Part shown: one piece after another, positions 24,173 through 35,130 of the stretch | Position numbering within the stretch: the first letter of the stretch is position 1 | Layout of the letters: the number at the start of each line of letters is the position of its first letter | Assembly (NCBI RefSeq): GCF_029784135.1 | Contig: NC_073746.1 | Coordinates: 9,829,380 to 9,893,379 of the forward strand | Length of the DNA stretch: 64,000 nt | Reading direction: 5' to 3' | From: Toxorhynchites rutilus septentrionalis | Taxonomy: Eukaryota; Arthropoda; Insecta; Diptera; Culicidae | Translations under genes and position numbers: made by a program | The notes under the pieces: model-generated | Database searches by the model: none | Told to the model about the DNA's origin: nothing | Seen by the model: the letters and a program-made list of their open reading frames with translations, nothing else

Positions 24173-24369
24173 AATAGAATGAAGCACGATTGGAAAGGAA
24201 AAAGAAAAAAAATTACGAAACATTGGTCGCAGTCTCACACATGCGTAATTCTCGAGCCAGCCAGTCAGCTTAAAAATCCCCGCTCCGCTGCCGTAACGAT
24301 CATTCTCATCCAAATCATACACCACATCGTTTCGCATCACAACATATCAACAAACCAACACAAGCAGCC

Positions 24370-24560
24370 ATGTCTGGACATGACAAAGGAGGAAAAGTGA
24401 AGGGAAAGGCAAAATCCCTATGCCGAGCGCGTTAGTACCAGTGCTCCAGTCCACCTAGTCGGCGTTATATAGTTTCGGCCGCCGAAGTGATCGAGTTGGC
24501 TGGCAAAGCTGTTCGCGACGATAAGAAAATCCGCATTCAGAACAGACCACATTCGGTTCG
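24370..24560 (+). pseudogene. Histone H2A pseudogene
   Basis: ATG 24370 opens MSGHDKGGKVKGKAKS, the H2A N-terminal tail. The conserved block around the L1/α2 region follows in shifted frames with a stop, including 'GAPVHLVGVI' and 'VIELAGKAVRDDKKIRI'. Much of the protein between the tail and this block, and the whole C-terminus, are missing. It cannot encode a nucleosomal H2A. It faces the H2B remnant at 25338-25466 across a spacer. The upstream stretch 24250-24369 is probably the old histone promoter. Confidence 0.8.
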
Positions 24561-24742
24561 GTGGACATCTAGACAAGAATAGGCAGTTTCAGCGAGTGAC
24601 GAGCAGAAGATAAAAGTTTGTTCTTCATACAAACTGCTTTGGTGGCAAATCCAGAACAAGGCAGCATCGATGGCGTTCGAAATGGTTTTTTTCAAAACCA
24701 CGAGTACAAAGTTTTCTAAATTGGAACCATTCCATAAAACAC

Positions 24743-24758
24743 GGCGCTTATCAGGGCC
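24743..24758 (+). promoter_or_regulatory. Histone mRNA 3' stem-loop (decayed)
   Basis: GGCGCTTATCAGGGCC fits the 16-nt GGYYCTTTTCAGRRCC pattern with changes in stem and loop. It is followed by a purine-rich AAAAAAGAGTT resembling the histone downstream element. Confidence 0.7.
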
Positions 24759-25337
24759 ATTAAACCTTTCAAAAAAGAGTTTACGAAATACAGTTCAATG
24801 CATTCTAAAATATTATCCAAAATAATAATAAAACACAAATTGATTTTTCATAATTTGTTTGCCAGGATATGAAGAGTATGAGAATTTTGCAGTTGTGCTG
24901 AGCTTATTGATGGTTGGGGACTTTCTCGATTATTCAATTTTCACCAATTCTTAAATTGCTTCCAGATTGAAAGTACAGTAATTTTAGTTCGATAATTAGC
25001 TAATTGGATTTTTGTAAACTCTATGGGGGTCCAAATTATGACCCAACAAGTCCCAAGCTGGATGGGAAGAAATTTTCCAACTGTGAAAGCTGTACCACTG
25101 TCATCGCAAATGTTCAATTACAGGTTAAAATCACCTCCAATGCGACACTGAGTGGTGCTTCGGCATGTCGCATTAAATGTAATTTACAGTACAACATGTC
25201 CCAAGCTGGATGAGAAGAAATTTTCCAACTGTGGCGAGTGGCAAACGCACTCGCTAAACAGGAAGGTTTAACCGAACAAGATGGAGATATCGAGTGATAA
25301 CAAAACAATAAACTCTTTAGATTAAAGATGATTTTGT

Positions 25338-25466
25338 GGACCTGAAAAGGACCCTTTTTAGCGTTTGCTTCCTTCTCCTTCTTCTTGTCGGTTTCCGAGA
25401 TATTCTTCTGCGCCGTGCCGAACTTTTTGGCGGCTTTTCCACTATTCCACTAGTCTTCGGTGCCTT
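25338..25466 (-). pseudogene. Histone H2B pseudogene (tail only) with stem-loop
   Basis: On the minus strand the start codon has become AAG (AAG GCA CCG AAG ACT). The lysine-rich H2B tail then follows across one frameshift (APKTSG, then GKAAKKFGTAQKNISETDKK). The histone-fold domain is gone: the tail runs directly into GGTCCTTTTCAGGTCC at 25338-25353, a near-canonical histone 3' stem-loop with one mispaired step. The divergent H2B-H2A arrangement is the usual one in insect histone units. Confidence 0.8.
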
Positions 25467-25683
25467 CGTGTTTGTTAGAAACACCTGCATGTGAATCCAA
25501 CGAGCGAACAAATCGTAATGAATATATTTTTTTTGCCATCGCTGCCTTTTAACGCTCATTCGTTCGTCTCGTTGGACTCGCCCCTTTGGCTGAGTCTGCC
25601 GATTTGTCTCTAAAATATATCATTCTCTTTCAAACCGTAAATCAGTGTGGTTGTATGGCATCGTTTCACATCACATCGCATCA

Positions 25684-25812
25684 ACGGATTGGTGCCGGAG
25701 CACCAGTATACCTAATAGCGGTTATAGAATTTCGGCCGCCGGAGTGCTCGAGTTGCCTTGCAAAGCTGCTCACGACAACGAGAAAACCCGCCTACAGAAC
25801 AGAGCACATTCG
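25684..25812 (+). pseudogene. Second histone H2A fragment
   Basis: 'RIGAGAPVYLIAVIEF' is followed, in another frame, by 'VLELPCKAAHDNEKTRL'. This is the same central H2A block as in the first remnant, without N- or C-terminus. It is followed by the 'agtttcagcgagtggcaaac' tract shared with copy 4 and with the first H2A remnant. Confidence 0.75.
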
Positions 25813-25920
25813 GTTCGGTGGTAACAACTAGTTTCAGCGAGTGGCAAACGCAATCGCAAAACGGCAGCAGGTAGAAGAAGGAAAAAGTTTGTTTATACAG
25901 ACGGCTTTGGTGGCAAAACC

Positions 25921-26192
25921 GTGCTCCCTTGGCCGAGTGGTTAGCGTCATAACTAACATGCCGGGTGTTCGGGTTCGATTCCCGTTCTGGTCGGGGGAAT
26001 TTTTCGTCAAAGAAATTTCCTCCGACTTGCACTGTGATCACGCGTATTCTAGAGCTTGCCACTCAGAATGCATTCAAGGCGTGTTATTTGGCATAGAAAT
26101 CTCAACTAAGTACAAATAAAAATGACGCAAGTAATACTACGTTGAGACGGCGAAGTTCCTCTAGAAACGTTAGTGCCAGAAGTTAGTTAGTT
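25921..26192 (+). mobile_element. tRNA-derived SINE
   Basis: An RNA polymerase III A box (TGGCCGAGTGG, 25930-25940) and B box (GGTTCGATTCC, 25972-25982) lie at tRNA spacing. A ~190-bp unrelated body follows, ending in 'gttagtgccagaagttag'. The flanks TTGGTGGCAAAACC (25907-25920) and TTGATGGCAAAACC (26193-26206) are a target duplication with one mismatch. The same family occurs at 63638-63914. Its 3' end also survives in copy 4 near 48307-48363, so it inserted before copies 3 and 4 separated. Confidence 0.85.
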
Positions 26193-26222
26193 TTGATGGC
26201 AAAACCAGCCACCGTACAACAC

Positions 26223-26238
26223 GGCGCTTTTCAGGGCC
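26223..26238 (+). promoter_or_regulatory. Histone mRNA 3' stem-loop
   Basis: GGCGCTTTTCAGGGCC with an intact TTTC loop, followed by AAAGAAGAGTT. It is the 3' end of the second H2A remnant, now separated from it by the SINE. Confidence 0.75.
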
Positions 26239-27213
26239 ATTAAACCTTTCAAAGAAGAGTTATTAAAAGTTTTTCACAATACCTATGCGTTCTAAAGTGA
26301 CATAACATGACATATAATATAAACTGATTTATTTTGTTTATGCTTGTTTTTGAACTTATTAGTGGTTGGGGTCTTTTAAATTGATCATTCAGTTTTCACA
26401 AACCCATGTATGGTTTCCGAATTAAAAGTGGCTTCAAATTACAACACATTGTATGCAGGATGGCATTAACGAATTTTCTCGGTAGCAAGAACTGCTTTCT
26501 TTGGTTGATAACTGATGTTGAAAATTGACTGACGTTACATCTGCATTGTATAGAAACATAACTAAGGAGCAATATGATGAGCTATGCATTTCCTGCTACT
26601 CTGTTCTTATTTTAAAGGACTTTAATCCGAAGGTCATTCGTCCCTGTATTCACATTGATTTTTCAGAACGTTTATAGCTCGTCTATTCCTCGACAGATTG
26701 TAGAGTTCGTCTCCAAAACCTCAGTTCTTTTTCATTTTTATATATTTTGTTTGCGGAGACTACAAATATTACAATTCATTCGTCTCCGAAACCACAATTT
26801 AAGGTACGGTAATGTGCTCAATGAACTGAAGACCACCTATGCATTCCTTATCACAGCCGTCATTTTGATTGTACGATATGTGCATACGCCGAAAAATGCC
26901 CGGCGTTGAACATTTAATGAGTACAAAGCCTTCGGAAAAAAAATCAAGAATCAACTATAAGACAGTGAGAAAAAAATGAGAAATTTTTACAAAAAAAAAA
27001 ACGCAAAAACACAACCAAAAGGTTCATTTCAGAACTCCCAACATGTTCATAAAGAGTAAACAGTAAACTAATCCATATTTCAGGTAGAGGGGTAGGTATT
27101 CACGTAGGAGAAGACAATAAAACAACATATTTAAAATATATATTTAGAATAAGCTGTCCCCGTTGTATAGTCCTACGTCACTCCGGTTATGTCCCCGACA
27201 TTACCCACCCGCC

Positions 27214-30200
27214 TTTTTTCAGTTTTTTTTTCTGTTGCAGCTTTGATTTTTATATGGTGCGTCATCTTTCGTTAGGGAGTTGGATTCTGAATTCGGATTA
27301 TGCATGCAGAGTGGGAGCTGGGGTGATGGATGTTACTGTTGGATTCGTTCTCCGGTGACAGCATGCGGTCTCGTATTGAGAGTTGAAAGCTGGATTCTTT
27401 TTTTTTCTTTTTAGACTTGAGATTTGGTGCTTCAATTTTGCATTTTGGTTTATACGGACCTTCTCAGGTTTCCCAAAAATAACTTTCCGTCGTCGCGATC
27501 GAAGTGTGATATAGAGAGTCTCATTACAAGCGTCGCTGCGTGGTGAGGGCGAGATGATTTGTATGCAAGGTTATATACACTTCATCTTGTTTTCACAGTG
27601 AGGTTATGTTCGTGATCAGGCTCAGAGTAGGTGTGATGAATAACGGAACATATCGCCAAACTCCTCCAAGGCCAACGATCGGTTGGCCTTGGAGGAGTTT
27701 TCTTGGTTACCTTCTCAGGTTTCCCACAATTGAATCTCCGCCAGCGCGATTGACTTTCGATGAAAAGTACCTGCAATGAATACTAGAATATATTATTATA
27801 ATATTTTATATAAAATGTATCGATTTTACAGGTTTTCCTTCTCAGGATACCTAAAGATAATCTCTGCCGCGTGTTGTAACACATAAGATTTTCGGATTTT
27901 TGTTTTGTCGAGAGGTCAATTTTAACATTTACATGATCACATCACTTACCGCAGTGAATCCTGATTTTTCTTAACCATTCCCACTAACAACTATCCCTTC
28001 CATGATAAACGCTAGGGAACCACGCTATAGAGGCGACCCTTCTGGCCTTCGGGCGGCGAATATCATACTAACGTTCCTTCCCTTCCTCTGGTGACTGTAA
28101 GGACGTGGCCGGCTTCGTTATTGACCATTTAAAGCTCGAATCACCGAAAATTGCACAACGAGAATGATTTGCTAGTCCCAAGCGTCATTCTGTTTGTTCT
28201 TTGTGCAATTTGGTTGGTTCAGGTCAATCACGGAGAGCAACTACGAATTGTACAGTCTACCCAAGCTCAAGCTCAAGCTCAAGCAAGTCGGGGGTATTTT
28301 TTGGTGTTTAGTCTAGAAATTTGAAAAAAATCCAATTTTTTTCCTTCATGTTTCTTTAGTTTAGGCTATCAAGAATATACTCTAGAAAGGACTTATTGAA
28401 AATCCTATTATTTACTGAGTTAGAGCCATTTTAGTTATGTGGTATCTAACCTGTTACGGTCATAACAATGAACTACAAACGCGTTTTTCTCGGAACTAGT
28501 TTTTTTCAAACTGGCGTGCACGATATCTCAAGTTCTACTGAACCGTTAAATGTCAAAATTATATGGATACAATCTGCAGGCATCTCTCTATCGCATGAAC
28601 CTCTAAAAAAATAATATTTTTTAAATTTCACTATTTAAAAAAAATGGGGAAACGTAAGAAAAAACATTTTATACCGCATTTTGTTTTTTTTAAACGGCCG
28701 TCATTTTGCCAAAAAACATGTTTTCGACTTGTCCGAAGTTCATGCGATAGCGAGATCTTTACTGATTCAGAATCTGTTCGATTTTTTCGTTTCAGATAAC
28801 CAGAAGGGCTGGAATCGTGTACGCCATGGCACAACTTTTTTTTTATTGTTAAATGATAGATGAACAAATAATGATAAAAGATAGTAAAAATATTCTTTGT
28901 TTTATTTTTACGGAGCTCGAAAAAACGTCCGAATTTTGTGTCTCTACACTAGAATACCCGCTTAAACGTACTTTTAAAGTGAGAAGCCTGGGAAAATCGT
29001 CATTTTAGATACTATAAGGGGTACGTATAAAGGGTTAAGAAAGAGTTGCAAGGTGTATTGAACAGAAATCTGGATGTTAGAAAATCTAAAGTCTGGATTT
29101 GTTTGGAGTTTGTAAACATTTTTAATATTTTATTGCGAATTTCATTGAACATTTACACGAGAACGTCGTCTGATGTTTGTGGAAGCGGTAATGGTTTGCT
29201 GACGAGCAATGACCGTGAAGTGTCTTTCTCAAGGCAGATGAAGAAGGTGTTTGGATTGAATTTGTCCACAAAGGCCCTTCTCAGGACTAGAACTGCAAAT
29301 GTTTCAAGTCTCTATGATTCAACACAATCAATCAATCAACATTTTACGTCTGATGTGTAAAACATGATTAAACAGTTTTTTTTATCATATATCGACGCAT
29401 TATAACTAAACAAAAATTCAGTGTTAAGTAATTTTTTAGGAAAACTTTTCTTCATTGCGGGAATGCCATTTCACCACCACGGGTAGTTGTGGCTAGAACT
29501 TTACCCAAAAACATGACTACATTGTTTCGTTCATCCGGAAAATAGTCTGAAAAATGAACATTACGCAGCTCTCTGAATTCCTCATCAAGTATTGGATCAT
29601 TTCTCTGGGAACCAGATTAGAAAAAAATTCAGTAAGCGGTAGAATAGCGGTAGTTTGTTGTTTTTTTTTCTGAGGTTTATCATAACCGAGTCGTTAAAGT
29701 TGAAGGTGATGCATTAAATTAACCTTAAATTCGATGAGCCGATCAACAAATATTTATTGGATGCCTAAAATATTTTGTGGTCTGTTCTTCAAACCTGTCG
29801 GTACATGGTTAGGTCACCTTAAATATTTCAGTCGTTTTTTTCCATGTTCGAAGTTTAACATTGTTCGCCACTGTTGATAATGACAGAGAGTGACAAACAA
29901 AATAGTGTTTGTGCTTATTTTAAAACAAACTTTATCAATTTTTCAATTTATCAATTTAACAATTAATTTTTGAAAAATAAATATGAAAATCGCATGTTAA
30001 TAATAGAAAAAAAATAAAAATCAGTGTTGTGTGGTGAACCTGGTGACATTTTTCTATTTCTCCTAATGTAATCTCTTGAATTAAAAAAGTAAATGAGTGT
30101 ATTGAAGTTCCAACAAATTTAAGAACGCAAATGCGAAATGCACTTGTCAAATTTTTTTTCTTATACGAACTTATACGCGCTTGTCTGTTTATTGAGTTTT

Positions 30201-30516
30201 GAAAAGTACAACAATAATACTTTCTGCTAGAAATCAAGTTGGATCACGTAACACAACTTATACTGTATCTTAAAAATTTCAAAAAAGGTGTGTTTATTAA
30301 TGGTGGTCAATTATGCGACCTCGTCGACCTCCAAAATCAAACCAAACCCTTGGGATTATCGACCACTTTGAGAACCCCTGTTCTAAACGAATATACCGAA
30401 TTTTATGTGACCAAATTGGGATAAAAGGCCTTGTTTTGTTATATCCACGATACTCTTAGGTATGTTTCTCCTTGTTATAAATGTTCATATTTTTACGCTT
30501 TGAATCAATGTTAATA
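27214..30516. other. Repeat-derived sequence, no gene recognised
   Basis: 27430-28270 contains pieces ('ctcaggtttccca', 'gcaactacgaattgtacag', (CAAGCT)n) that recur inverted at 60720-60880 and 61200-61290, so it is a dispersed repeat of unknown class. A perfect palindrome lies at 27658-27700. 28600-30320 has only short overlapping frames. Confidence 0.4.
27658..27700. repeat. Perfect inverted repeat, 19-bp arms
   Basis: AAACTCCTCCAAGGCCAAC, a 5-nt loop GATCG, then the exact reverse complement. No element ends or coding sequence explain it. Confidence 0.85.
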
Positions 30517-31244
30517 CGAGGGTCACTATTTATATTTCGGGAATTGGCAACACTGATGTCATGTGAGTCCATCTGACGGTTCCATCGTAAAGTTTGACAT
30601 TTTTGACGATATACGTACTCAGAACATTTTGTCATACGGACGCTATTTGTTTATTTTATATTTAGTTGAAAGTTTGGTCTCGGCAAAAAATGGAACTGAA
30701 TGTTCACACATTTTCGTGCGATAATTTTTTACGACTTTCGACGTGGATTTTCACAACAAGAGTGCGTCAATCAACTTGATTTGACTTTTGGCGATGAAGC
30801 TCCATCAAAAACCACTGTGTATCGCTGGTATAGTGAATTTAATCGTGGTCGTAGTTCGCTGTCCGACGAGTTTCGTGAAGGTCGTCCAAAATCGACTGTA
30901 GTGCCAGAAAACATCGATGCTGTGCACGAAATGATTAAGCAAGATCGTCATGTAACCTATTGTGAGATTGGAGCATCCCTAAGCATTAGTTCCACCAGCA
31001 TATATGCGATTTTACATGAACACTTAGTTGTGCGAAAATTATGTTCACGTTGGATCCCACATAATTTGACAATCGCTCAAAAAAAGGCTCGTGTAGATTG
31101 GAATAAATGCTTTGAAAATTGGTTTAAGCGCATGCAAAAGTGTATCGATCATCGTGGCGGGTACTTTGAAAAACAATAAAAATATATTCGCAGCTTAACT
31201 ATTTGTTTTTGTTCCTATTCCCGAAATATAAATAGTGACCCTCG
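30517..31244 (+). mobile_element. Internally deleted mariner
   Basis: CGAGGGTCACTATTTATATT at the left end has an exact inverted copy at the right end, with TA at 30515-30516 and 31245-31246. Its 728 bp is roughly half a full mariner. Confidence 0.9.
30690..31179 (+). pseudogene. mariner transposase lacking the catalytic core
   Basis: The original ATG is at 30690 (MELNVHTF). An extra base within the next ~30 nt shifts the frame, after which the N-terminal domain is well preserved (FRAIIFYDFRRGFSQQECVN...). It includes both helix-turn-helix parts and the linker 'CSRWIPHNLTIAQKKARVDW'. It then jumps directly to the last ~25 residues of the protein (CFENWFKRMQKCID...FEKQ). All three catalytic Asp residues are deleted. 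It could at most make a DNA-binding fragment, and only if translated from an internal start. Confidence 0.85.
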
Positions 31245-31499
31245 TATTCTATCTAGATCAGGGATTTTCAAATGGTGATCCTCGGGAAATAGATGCTCCC
31301 TAAATAATTTCACTTAGAAACCAACCTTGGAAAACAATATCTTGCGGAAACATTTGCCTGCTATACGAGCCTACCTAGGCATTAGAACAGTGGTTTTCAA
31401 CCTTTTTTGCTCCACTCCCCCTTTACAGAAATTAATTCCAGTGCTTAGCCTCTATCAGTATTTCGGAAGATAGTCTGTAGCAGTAAAATAGTAAAAGAA

Positions 31500-31850
31500 T
31501 ACAAGCGGTTTTCAAGTTATAAAATGGTTACAAATTTAATATTCAAAGTATTGCCTATCGCTAGTCACAACTTTTTCGCATCTCTCTGGCAATTTACGGA
31601 TCCCTTTGCGGAAATAATCGGCCGGTTTGTCGGCTAACCATTAAATCGATCCAATTATTGACTTCATCGAGATTGGAAAAGTGCTGGTCAACCAGGCCAT
31701 GTTGCATCGATCGAAAATGGTAGAAATCGGACGGAGTAATGTCTGGAGAATACGGCGGGTGGGATAGGACCTTCCATTTCAGCGTTTCCAAGTATGTTTT
31801 GACCGGATTCGTGATATGCGGCCGAGCATCGTCGTGCTGCAAAATAACTT
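31500..31850 (-). pseudogene. mariner transposase C-terminal fragment
   Basis: The minus-strand frame 31594-31842 begins MQHDDARPHITNPVKTYLET (second Asp) and includes HPPYSPDITPSDFYHFRSM (third Asp). After 'FPQRDP' it continues decayed toward 31500. The N-terminal half and the element ends are absent. It differs in sequence from the neighbouring 30517-31244 mariner, so it is another subfamily. Confidence 0.75.
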
Positions 31851-32774
31851 TATCGTGTCTTTGCTCGTATTGTGGCCGTTTGAATGCTTAGATCATTCAG
31901 AAAATTGGGTAGTTTCGAATGCGTATATCTTTTTTACCATTCCTTCAATTGAAACACTTCCCAATGATGAAAGGAAGGTAATAACATTATACTTCATTTG
32001 AAAAACTGAAACAAATCATTCGTCGTTATTTCGAGTAAATTATCTCACTTTACTGTTGGAAAACGAAAACGAACTTGAATCTGCTTAGAATGGTTTGAAC
32101 GAATTTGATTGAAGTCGGCTTTCGCATAAGTTTCATTGACGATGAAGACATATCCATTATGTTTCATATCATGATCGCACAACTTACAAGCCCGGATTCT
32201 GATCGCTGTTGGTTGTTTGATATTCGGTTAGGTTGTCTACTTGATCGGTATCACTTGTAGTCTTCCTTTCACCGCACAGCACAGCGGCCAGCATTTAGTT
32301 TTCGCAAAACTATAATTCGAGATGTTAGGAACAGTCTTGACTTTCCGAATGATCTTCAGAAGCAGATGACGATCAAGGGTTTCGCTCCGACGCTTGGTTT
32401 GCACATTACGGGCGGTCCTGAGGGCTTCCAAATTTTTTGATCATAAACTTTTTTTTTGATCGTTTTGTTATTCGATGGCGATTTGTATTGTTTGCAGTCA
32501 CCTGGAAAAATAAGGTTGGCTCTAAACCGCGACTGTGACTGTTCAGCACCGGTAAAACTCTTCGATTGCTCTACGAAGAGCCGTGAGGCTCAGCGTTTGA
32601 AGCGAAGAATTTGAATGCTTACGTTTGTTAGGTGAAACGTGATCGAGAGATCAAATACAAATACAAAAAATCTGTCTCATCTGTTACCGTAGCAAAATCA
32701 TCTGATCGATTTTACACGGAACTTTCTGTGAAGGGTTCCCCATTGAAGGCGAGAAATAGTGCACAATATTTTTT
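31851..32774. other. No gene recognised
   Basis: Several short frames on both strands, none with domain signatures. Confidence 0.4.
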
Positions 32775-34088
32775 GACGTAGGACTACGTCTTTCATTTCT
32801 ATACCGGGGTGTAAAACCAAAGTTTCGAGAACGAAAGCGTTACGCTGGAGACCGAGATTTTGAGCGTTAATAGCTCTTAAACAACTGAACGAAATGGTAT
32901 GATAAACACTTCATTTGAAAGATAAAATGTCTACGCGTCATATACTTGTTACTTTTTCATCCAAAAACTTGTTTCAATAGTCTTAAAATTGCTTTCAAAA
33001 CAGGCTATTGAAATCACAAATCGGTATATAAGCGAGCGCCGCTCGTAAACCCACTCAGTTATGATTGAACAGCGATTGGAGCATGTTGTCGCTGTTGTTG
33101 TTAAGCTAATTTCGTTTATCATGAAAACGCTTATGAACGGTGTCACCAAGAGCCTGTTTGTGCACCTAAGGACAAAAGGGAATCCATCAGGAGGAGAGTG
33201 ATGCCACGGTTCCGCTTGAAACATCGGAGCAGCCGCCACACACACACACACACACACATACACGCGCGGAATTCTCGTTGCTATCATCGTTGCTGAAAAA
33301 TAATCTGCCAGTTCCCCTTGGAATTGAAAAATACATTCATGCGAAAGAGTTTATTTTAATGTTTTCTACCCATATAACACTGCAACCAAATACATTTGGT
33401 TTTGTTATCATGAAAAACGGAAAATGTTTCACATCGCGAAAATCAAGTCATTTTCGAGCGATTATTTGCTTTCTACTCATATAATGCTGCGACCAAATAC
33501 ATTTCGTTTTGGATTTTTTCAATCAAGTGCGATCAACGTAAGACCACGTCTTTCGGCAATTTATTAGAGGTGCAATGAATCTTTAGGAATTCCCGCTCTA
33601 CGCGCACTGGCAAACAATGTTTACTCAACAATTTCTCAAACGAGAAATGGGTGTTGTGAGAAAGGATTAGCGAACGCGAAAACGACAAACGGGAGAAAGA
33701 TACGTTTGGAGGTTGAAGGAAATTGGCAGAAAACTTCTTCATTCTATCATTCATATAATGTGATTCATACCACATCGTTTTGCCAGAAAGAGATTATTAA
33801 TGTTCAAAGGAGGAATCGAGTCCTCCGAGGAAATTACTCAGCGCAAATTAGAGTCGACTATCGATTGCGGCATTCGTACACAAATAATTTTATAATGCAG
33901 TTTCACCAAAGTGATTTCTTCGGATATATTCACTACATCATGTCATGTATTTCATATTTTTCATAAGGAAATCCATATCCATGGCACCTATCGGTAACGA
34001 ATTATTATCGAAGCCACGATTTTCGCTAAATGCTCCTTTCAGTTCGGCCTGTAAAAAACTTTTCTGTACTCTAATCCATCAAATTTGG

Positions 34089-34104
34089 AGCCCTGAAAAG
34101 GGCC
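34089..34104 (-). promoter_or_regulatory. Histone H3 mRNA 3' stem-loop
   Basis: On the minus strand GGCCCTTTTCAGGGCT: six-step stem closed by a G-U pair, with the canonical TTTC loop. Located 12 nt after the H3 pseudogene stop. Confidence 0.85.
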
Positions 34105-34116
34105 GTTGATTATATG

Positions 34117-34480
34117 CTAAGCTAATATAGCACGCTCTCCTCGGATACGATGGGCCAGCTGGATGTCCTTGGGCATGATGTGACGCGTTTTGCATGGATA
34201 GCACACAAATTGGTATCTTCGAATAAGCCTCCTGCAGCGTCATAACCGCGGAACTTTGGAAGCGCAAGTCGGTTTTGAAGTCCTGAGCAATTCCACGAAC
34301 CAAATGCTGCAAAGGTAGCTTGCGGATCAGCAATTCGGTCGATATCTGATAGCGACGAATTTCATGCGAAGTTCCCGGTCGATAGCAATGTGGCTTCTCC
34401 ACCTATCCTGCTACTGGTGCGCTTATCCGAGCTGACTTCGTGTGCCTTACCACCGAATGACTAACGAGCTGTCTGCGAAA
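34117..34480 (-). pseudogene. Histone H3 pseudogene, copy a
   Basis: Minus-strand remnant. The central and α1-α2 parts ([16 protein letters not shown]..., [31 protein letters not shown]) are clear. The N-terminal tail is recognisable only in broken frames. An 8-9 residue deletion after 'LQEA' removes part of the α2 region and shifts the frame. The remaining codons ([14 protein letters not shown], the PKDIQLA block) therefore read in another frame. It forms the left arm of the H3 palindrome. Confidence 0.85.
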
Positions 34481-34736
34481 GACTAACGAGCTCGAGTCCT
34501 CACGGTGCGAGAGTAGAGTAAAAAATGAACGAAAGCAAAGGAAGCGTCATTTTATAAACCATAAAAGTATAGAATCTAAATCCCACCCTTATTATATTCG
34601 TGAGTATACAGTAAGCTTATATAATAAAGAGGGTGGGGTTTACATTCGATTCTTTTATGTTTTATAAAATGACACTTCCCTTGCTTTCGTTCATTTCTTA
34701 CTCTACTCTCGCACCGTTAGGACTCGTTTCATCGGG

Positions 34737-35102
34737 ACTAAGCAGACAGCTCGTTAGTCCTTCGGTGGTAAGGCACCACGATAGCAGCTCGGATAAGCGC
34801 ACCAGCCGCAGGAAGCGTGAAGAAGCCACATCGCTATCGACCGGGAACTTCGCATGAAATTCGTCGCTATCAAAAGTCGACCGAATTGCTGATCCGCAAG
34901 CTACCTTTGCAGCATTTGGTTCGTGGAATTGCTCAGGACTTCAAAACCGACTTGCGCTTCCAAAGTTCCGCGGTTATGACGCTGCAGGAGGCTTATTCGA
35001 AGATACCAATTTGTGTGCTATCCACGTAAAACGCGTCACATCATGCCCAAGGACATCCAGCTGGCCCATCGTATCCGAGGAGAGCGTGCTATATTAGCTT
35101 AG
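34737..35102 (+). pseudogene. Histone H3 pseudogene, copy b
   Basis: TKQTAR is followed by a stop where Lys9 is expected. The tail then continues in broken frames ([19 protein letters not shown]), and a good open segment [20 protein letters not shown] runs to 'VMTLQEA'. The same deletion and frameshift as in copies a and c follow. The end reads GERA then ILA and a stop, so the normal stop is also lost. The start codon is gone. A stem-loop follows at 35115-35130. Confidence 0.85.
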
Positions 35103-35114
35103 CATATAATCAAC

Positions 35115-35130
35115 GGCCCTTTTCAGGGCT
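35115..35130 (+). promoter_or_regulatory. Histone H3 mRNA 3' stem-loop
   Basis: GGCCCTTTTCAGGGCT, identical to the other two H3 copies, 12 nt after the pseudogene stop. Confidence 0.85.

Larger units (their letters stand above)
23782..27213 (+). mobile_element. Palindrome-capped repeat, copy 3, carrying histone H2A/H2B remnants
   Basis: Preceded by T7, it starts GACGTAGGACTACGTC. It ends with TAGTCCTACGTCAC, the hairpin GGTTATGTC/CCC/GACATTACC, CCACCCGCC and T6. The order inside is: 5' module, LINE-tail insertion, H2A remnant with stem-loop, H2B tail (minus) with stem-loop, second H2A remnant, SINE insertion, stem-loop, then AT-rich 3' module. An inverted relative lies at 46938-50571. Confidence 0.75.
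20523..30380. mobile_element. Possible large nested hAT element (ends only)
   Basis: The sequence at 20523 starts CAGGGGTTCTCAA, and 30368-30380 is its exact inverse. The flanking octamers are TTCTAGAC (20515-20522) and TTCTAAAC (30381-30388), matching at seven of eight positions and fitting the hAT target preference. The interval holds a microsatellite, a Helitron (20759-21710) and the histone-bearing copy 3 (23782-27213). Taking those out leaves about 5.4 kb without a recognised hAT transposase. The two ends could also belong to different elements. Confidence 0.35.

Noticed and set aside
25841..26119. Frames across the tRNA-like sequence, and a possible tRNA gene
   Set aside because: The A and B boxes belong to a SINE with a target duplication and a non-tRNA body. 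The acceptor stem is not closed, so it is not a tRNA gene.
28990..29036. AAAGGGTTAA as another piggyBac-like end
   Set aside because: It has the TTAA but lacks the CGACCGC stretch and has no partner.
31256..31440. CAGGGATTTTCAAA and CAGTGGTTTTCAACC as hAT termini
   Set aside because: No inverted partner with a matching octamer could be found nearby.
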